NCBI GenBank assembly: GCA_964548275.1
Contig: CAZJQI010000008.1
Location: 1-64,000 of the forward strand
DNA length: 64,000 bases
Source: JAUVUV01 sp964548275
Lineage (GTDB): Bacteria > Gemmatimonadota > Glassbacteria > GWA2-58-10
Direction: 5' to 3'
In this document: piece by piece, positions 62,645 to 64,000 of the stretch
Position numbering within the stretch: the stretch's first letter is position 1
Layout of the letters: each line of letters begins with the position of its first letter
The notes under the pieces: generated by a model
Told to the model about the DNA's origin: nothing
The model's input: the letters and a program-made list of their open reading frames with translations, nothing else
Database searches by the model: none
Made by a program: the position numbers and the translations under genes

Positions 62645-63487
62645 ATGTGGAATTACACGGATAAAGTTATGGAGCACTTTCGTAACCCGAAAAACGTCGG
62701 CTATATCAAGGATGCGGACGGAGTGGGGGAGGTCGGATCGACGGCCTGCGGCGATGCCCTGAGGCTGATGTTCAAGCTTGATGACCAAAGCCGGATAGCC
62801 GATGCCAGGTTCCAGACATTCGGCTGCGGAAGCGCCATAGCAACCTCTTCCGCTCTGACTGAAATGATCAAAGGCAAGACTCTGGAAGAGGCTGAGAAAA
62901 TAACTAACCAGGATATCGTGAGTTTCCTGGGAGGATTACCCGAGCAGAAAATGCATTGCTCGGTGATGGGCAGGGAGGCTCTCGAGGCTGCCATTGAGAA
63001 TTGCCGAAACGGTACGACAGGCAAGCGTGAACTTGAGGGCCATGTAGTCTGTGTCTGTTTTGGAGTGACAGAGGATAAAATAAGGTCTGCAATCAGAGAC
63101 AACGGTCTGACCACTGTCGAACAGGTTACCAACTATACCAAGGCAGGCGGGGGCTGCGGCGGCTGCATCCCTGAAATCGAGGAAATCCTGGCCGAGATGA
63201 ACGGCAAGAAATCCTCGGAGGAAAAACCAGCAAAACCTCAACCCAAGAAACTGACCACACTCGAGAAGATCAGGCTTATCGAGAAAGTAATCCAGGAAGA
63301 TATCAGGCCGGAGCTGAAAAAACACGGCGGTGATCTGGAACTTGTCGATATCGACGGTAATAACGTGATAGTAAAACTGTTAGGTTCATGCACCGAATGC
63401 GGCATAACCCGGTTTACCCTTAATACTCTTATCGAGCCGAAACTTCGCCAGAAGGTCTCAAGTGAACTGGCTGTAATGGAGGGATAG
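62645..63487 (+). CDS. nifU: Fe-S cluster assembly scaffold NifU
   Basis: The 280-residue protein has the full three-part NifU layout. An IscU-like domain carries Cys in TACGDALRL, FGCGSAIA and KMHCSVMG. A central [2Fe-2S] BFD-like domain has CVCFG and GGGCGGC at about residues 132-170, and a C-terminal Nfu domain has GSCTECG (CxxC). It builds clusters from sulfur delivered by NifS. The ATG at 62645 is fixed by GGAGGGAA at 62633-62640. It overlaps nifS by one base. No nitrogenase genes are seen, so a general Fe-S role is likely. Confidence 0.95.
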   Translation: MWNYTDKVMEHFRNPKNVGYIKDADGVGEVGSTACGDALRLMFKLDDQSRIADARFQTFGCGSAIATSSALTEMIKGKTLEEAEKITNQDIVSFLGGLPEQKMHCSVMGREALEAAIENCRNGTTGKRELEGHVVCVCFGVTEDKIRSAIRDNGLTTVEQVTNYTKAGGGCGGCIPEIEEILAEMNGKKSSEEKPAKPQPKKLTTLEKIRLIEKVIQEDIRPELKKHGGDLELVDIDGNNVIVKLLGSCTECGITRFTLNTLIEPKLRQKVSSELAVMEG

Positions 63488-64000
63488 TGAACAAGATAGT
63501 CTACCTCGACAACAACGCCACCACCAGAGTGGCTCCGGAAGTATTCATAGAGATGAAGCCCTTCCTGAGCGATTTCTATGGAAATCCATCGAGTATCCAT
63601 ACTTTCGGAGGAGGGTGTCGCAAGTTTATCAATAAGGCCAGGGAACAGGTCGCCGAACTACTGGCCGCTGAGCCTGAGGAAATAATTTTCACCGGGAGCG
63701 GCTCCGAAAGCGACAACACCGCAATTATGGGAGCACTGGAGCTTGCGGGCCCTGAAAAGAGACATGTGATAATCACCCAGGTCGAGCATGAGGCGGTCCT
63801 GGAAGTCGGCCATTATCTCAAGCGAAAAGGTTACCGGGTGACCGAACTTCCCGTGGACCGTAAAGGCGCGCTAAATCTTGACCTTCTTGCAGATTTGATT
63901 ACTGAGGACACCGCGGTGGTGAGTGTAATGTGGGCCAATAACGAAACCGGGGTCGTTTACCCGATAGAGCAAATCGCCGAGATAGTCAAATCAAAAGGTG
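63487..64000 (+). CDS. nifS: Cysteine desulfurase NifS (partial, cut by window end)
   Basis: The first 171 residues of a PLP-dependent cysteine desulfurase are present; the remainder, including the PLP Lys and catalytic Cys, lies beyond the window. Seen: VYLDNNATTRVAPEV, FYGNPSSIH, FTGSGSESDN and QVEHEAVLE, and WANNETGVVYPI, which fit group I NifS/IscS enzymes. The GTG start at 63487 shares its first base with the nifU stop (TAGTG), so the two genes are translationally coupled. NifS supplies sulfur to NifU. Confidence 0.93.
   Translation, partial: MNKIVYLDNNATTRVAPEVFIEMKPFLSDFYGNPSSIHTFGGGCRKFINKAREQVAELLAAEPEEIIFTGSGSESDNTAIMGALELAGPEKRHVIITQVEHEAVLEVGHYLKRKGYRVTELPVDRKGALNLDLLADLITEDTAVVSVMWANNETGVVYPIEQIAEIVKSKG

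Noticed and set aside
62645..64000. Nitrogen-fixation cluster
   Set aside because: NifU and NifS-type genes are common general Fe-S assembly factors outside nitrogen fixers. No nifH, nifD or nifK is in the window.

Overview
The window is a gene-dense bacterial chromosome fragment of medium GC content with about 43 protein genes. I found no rRNA, no convincing tRNA, no insertion sequence and no phage genes. Several features suggest a Gram-negative lineage of the FCB superphylum, probably an uncultured candidate phylum near Glassbacteria, Zixibacteria, Latescibacteria or Gemmatimonadota. They are an RfaE2-type heptose enzyme, lipoproteins, a BamA-like outer-membrane barrel, dockerin-like modules, a FlgD-like NPFNPTT tail on a secreted enzyme, and two bacillithiol genes (bshA, bshC). 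This placement is inference; no marker RNA is present.

Layout. 1-10.1 kb: a metalloprotease/beta-propeller/barrel outer-membrane protein, rfaE2, a putative lipoprotein and a dockerin-bearing subtilase, separated by copies of a modular GC-hairpin repeat. 10.2-13 kb: two consecutive phosphofructokinases, one predicted ATP-dependent and one PPi-dependent. 13.3-22.1 kb: a sigma-54 activator with a degenerate receiver, a secreted transglutaminase-like protein, ylbF-rsmI, and three leftward genes for envelope proteins (two beta-propellers and one PEGA-like). 22.4-27.7 kb: a likely operon rlmH, a GIY-YIG/DUF123 gene without a standard start codon, bshC, yggS, divIVA and punA.

27.7-44 kb is a polysaccharide-degradation island. 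It holds a DUF4091 protein with an N-terminal dockerin, an FG-GAP lipoprotein, a sodium:solute symporter, three tandem PcRGLX/YetA-like (PL26-type) proteins and a heparinase II/III-like protein with a C-terminal dockerin. The genes plausibly cooperate in pectin or rhamnogalacturonan breakdown and uptake. 44-47.1 kb: a Nudix hydrolase, a small lipoprotein that matches the propeptide-like region of the neighbouring trypsin-like protease, and about 1.1 kb of non-coding DNA with a structured RNA candidate.

47.1-60.5 kb is mainly housekeeping. It has tandem tRNA methylthiotransferases (mtaB, miaB), comEC, a leftward HD-GYP-like gene, then a tight run mutL-miaA-bshA-nadC-birA-coaX. 61.1-64 kb: a cytochrome-b5/DUF2231 membrane protein, an internally duplicated ferritin-like protein, and nifU-nifS for Fe-S assembly, with nifS cut by the window edge.

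The most unusual things are the seven-copy co-oriented modular repeat family, the tandem ATP/PPi phosphofructokinases with a duplicated scrap of the second gene's 3' end, the three PcRGLX-like paralogues of which only one carries dockerin and sorting modules, the free-standing propeptide-like lipoprotein, and a set of enzymes with altered key residues (HD-GYP, ComEC, MutL, the receiver domain).
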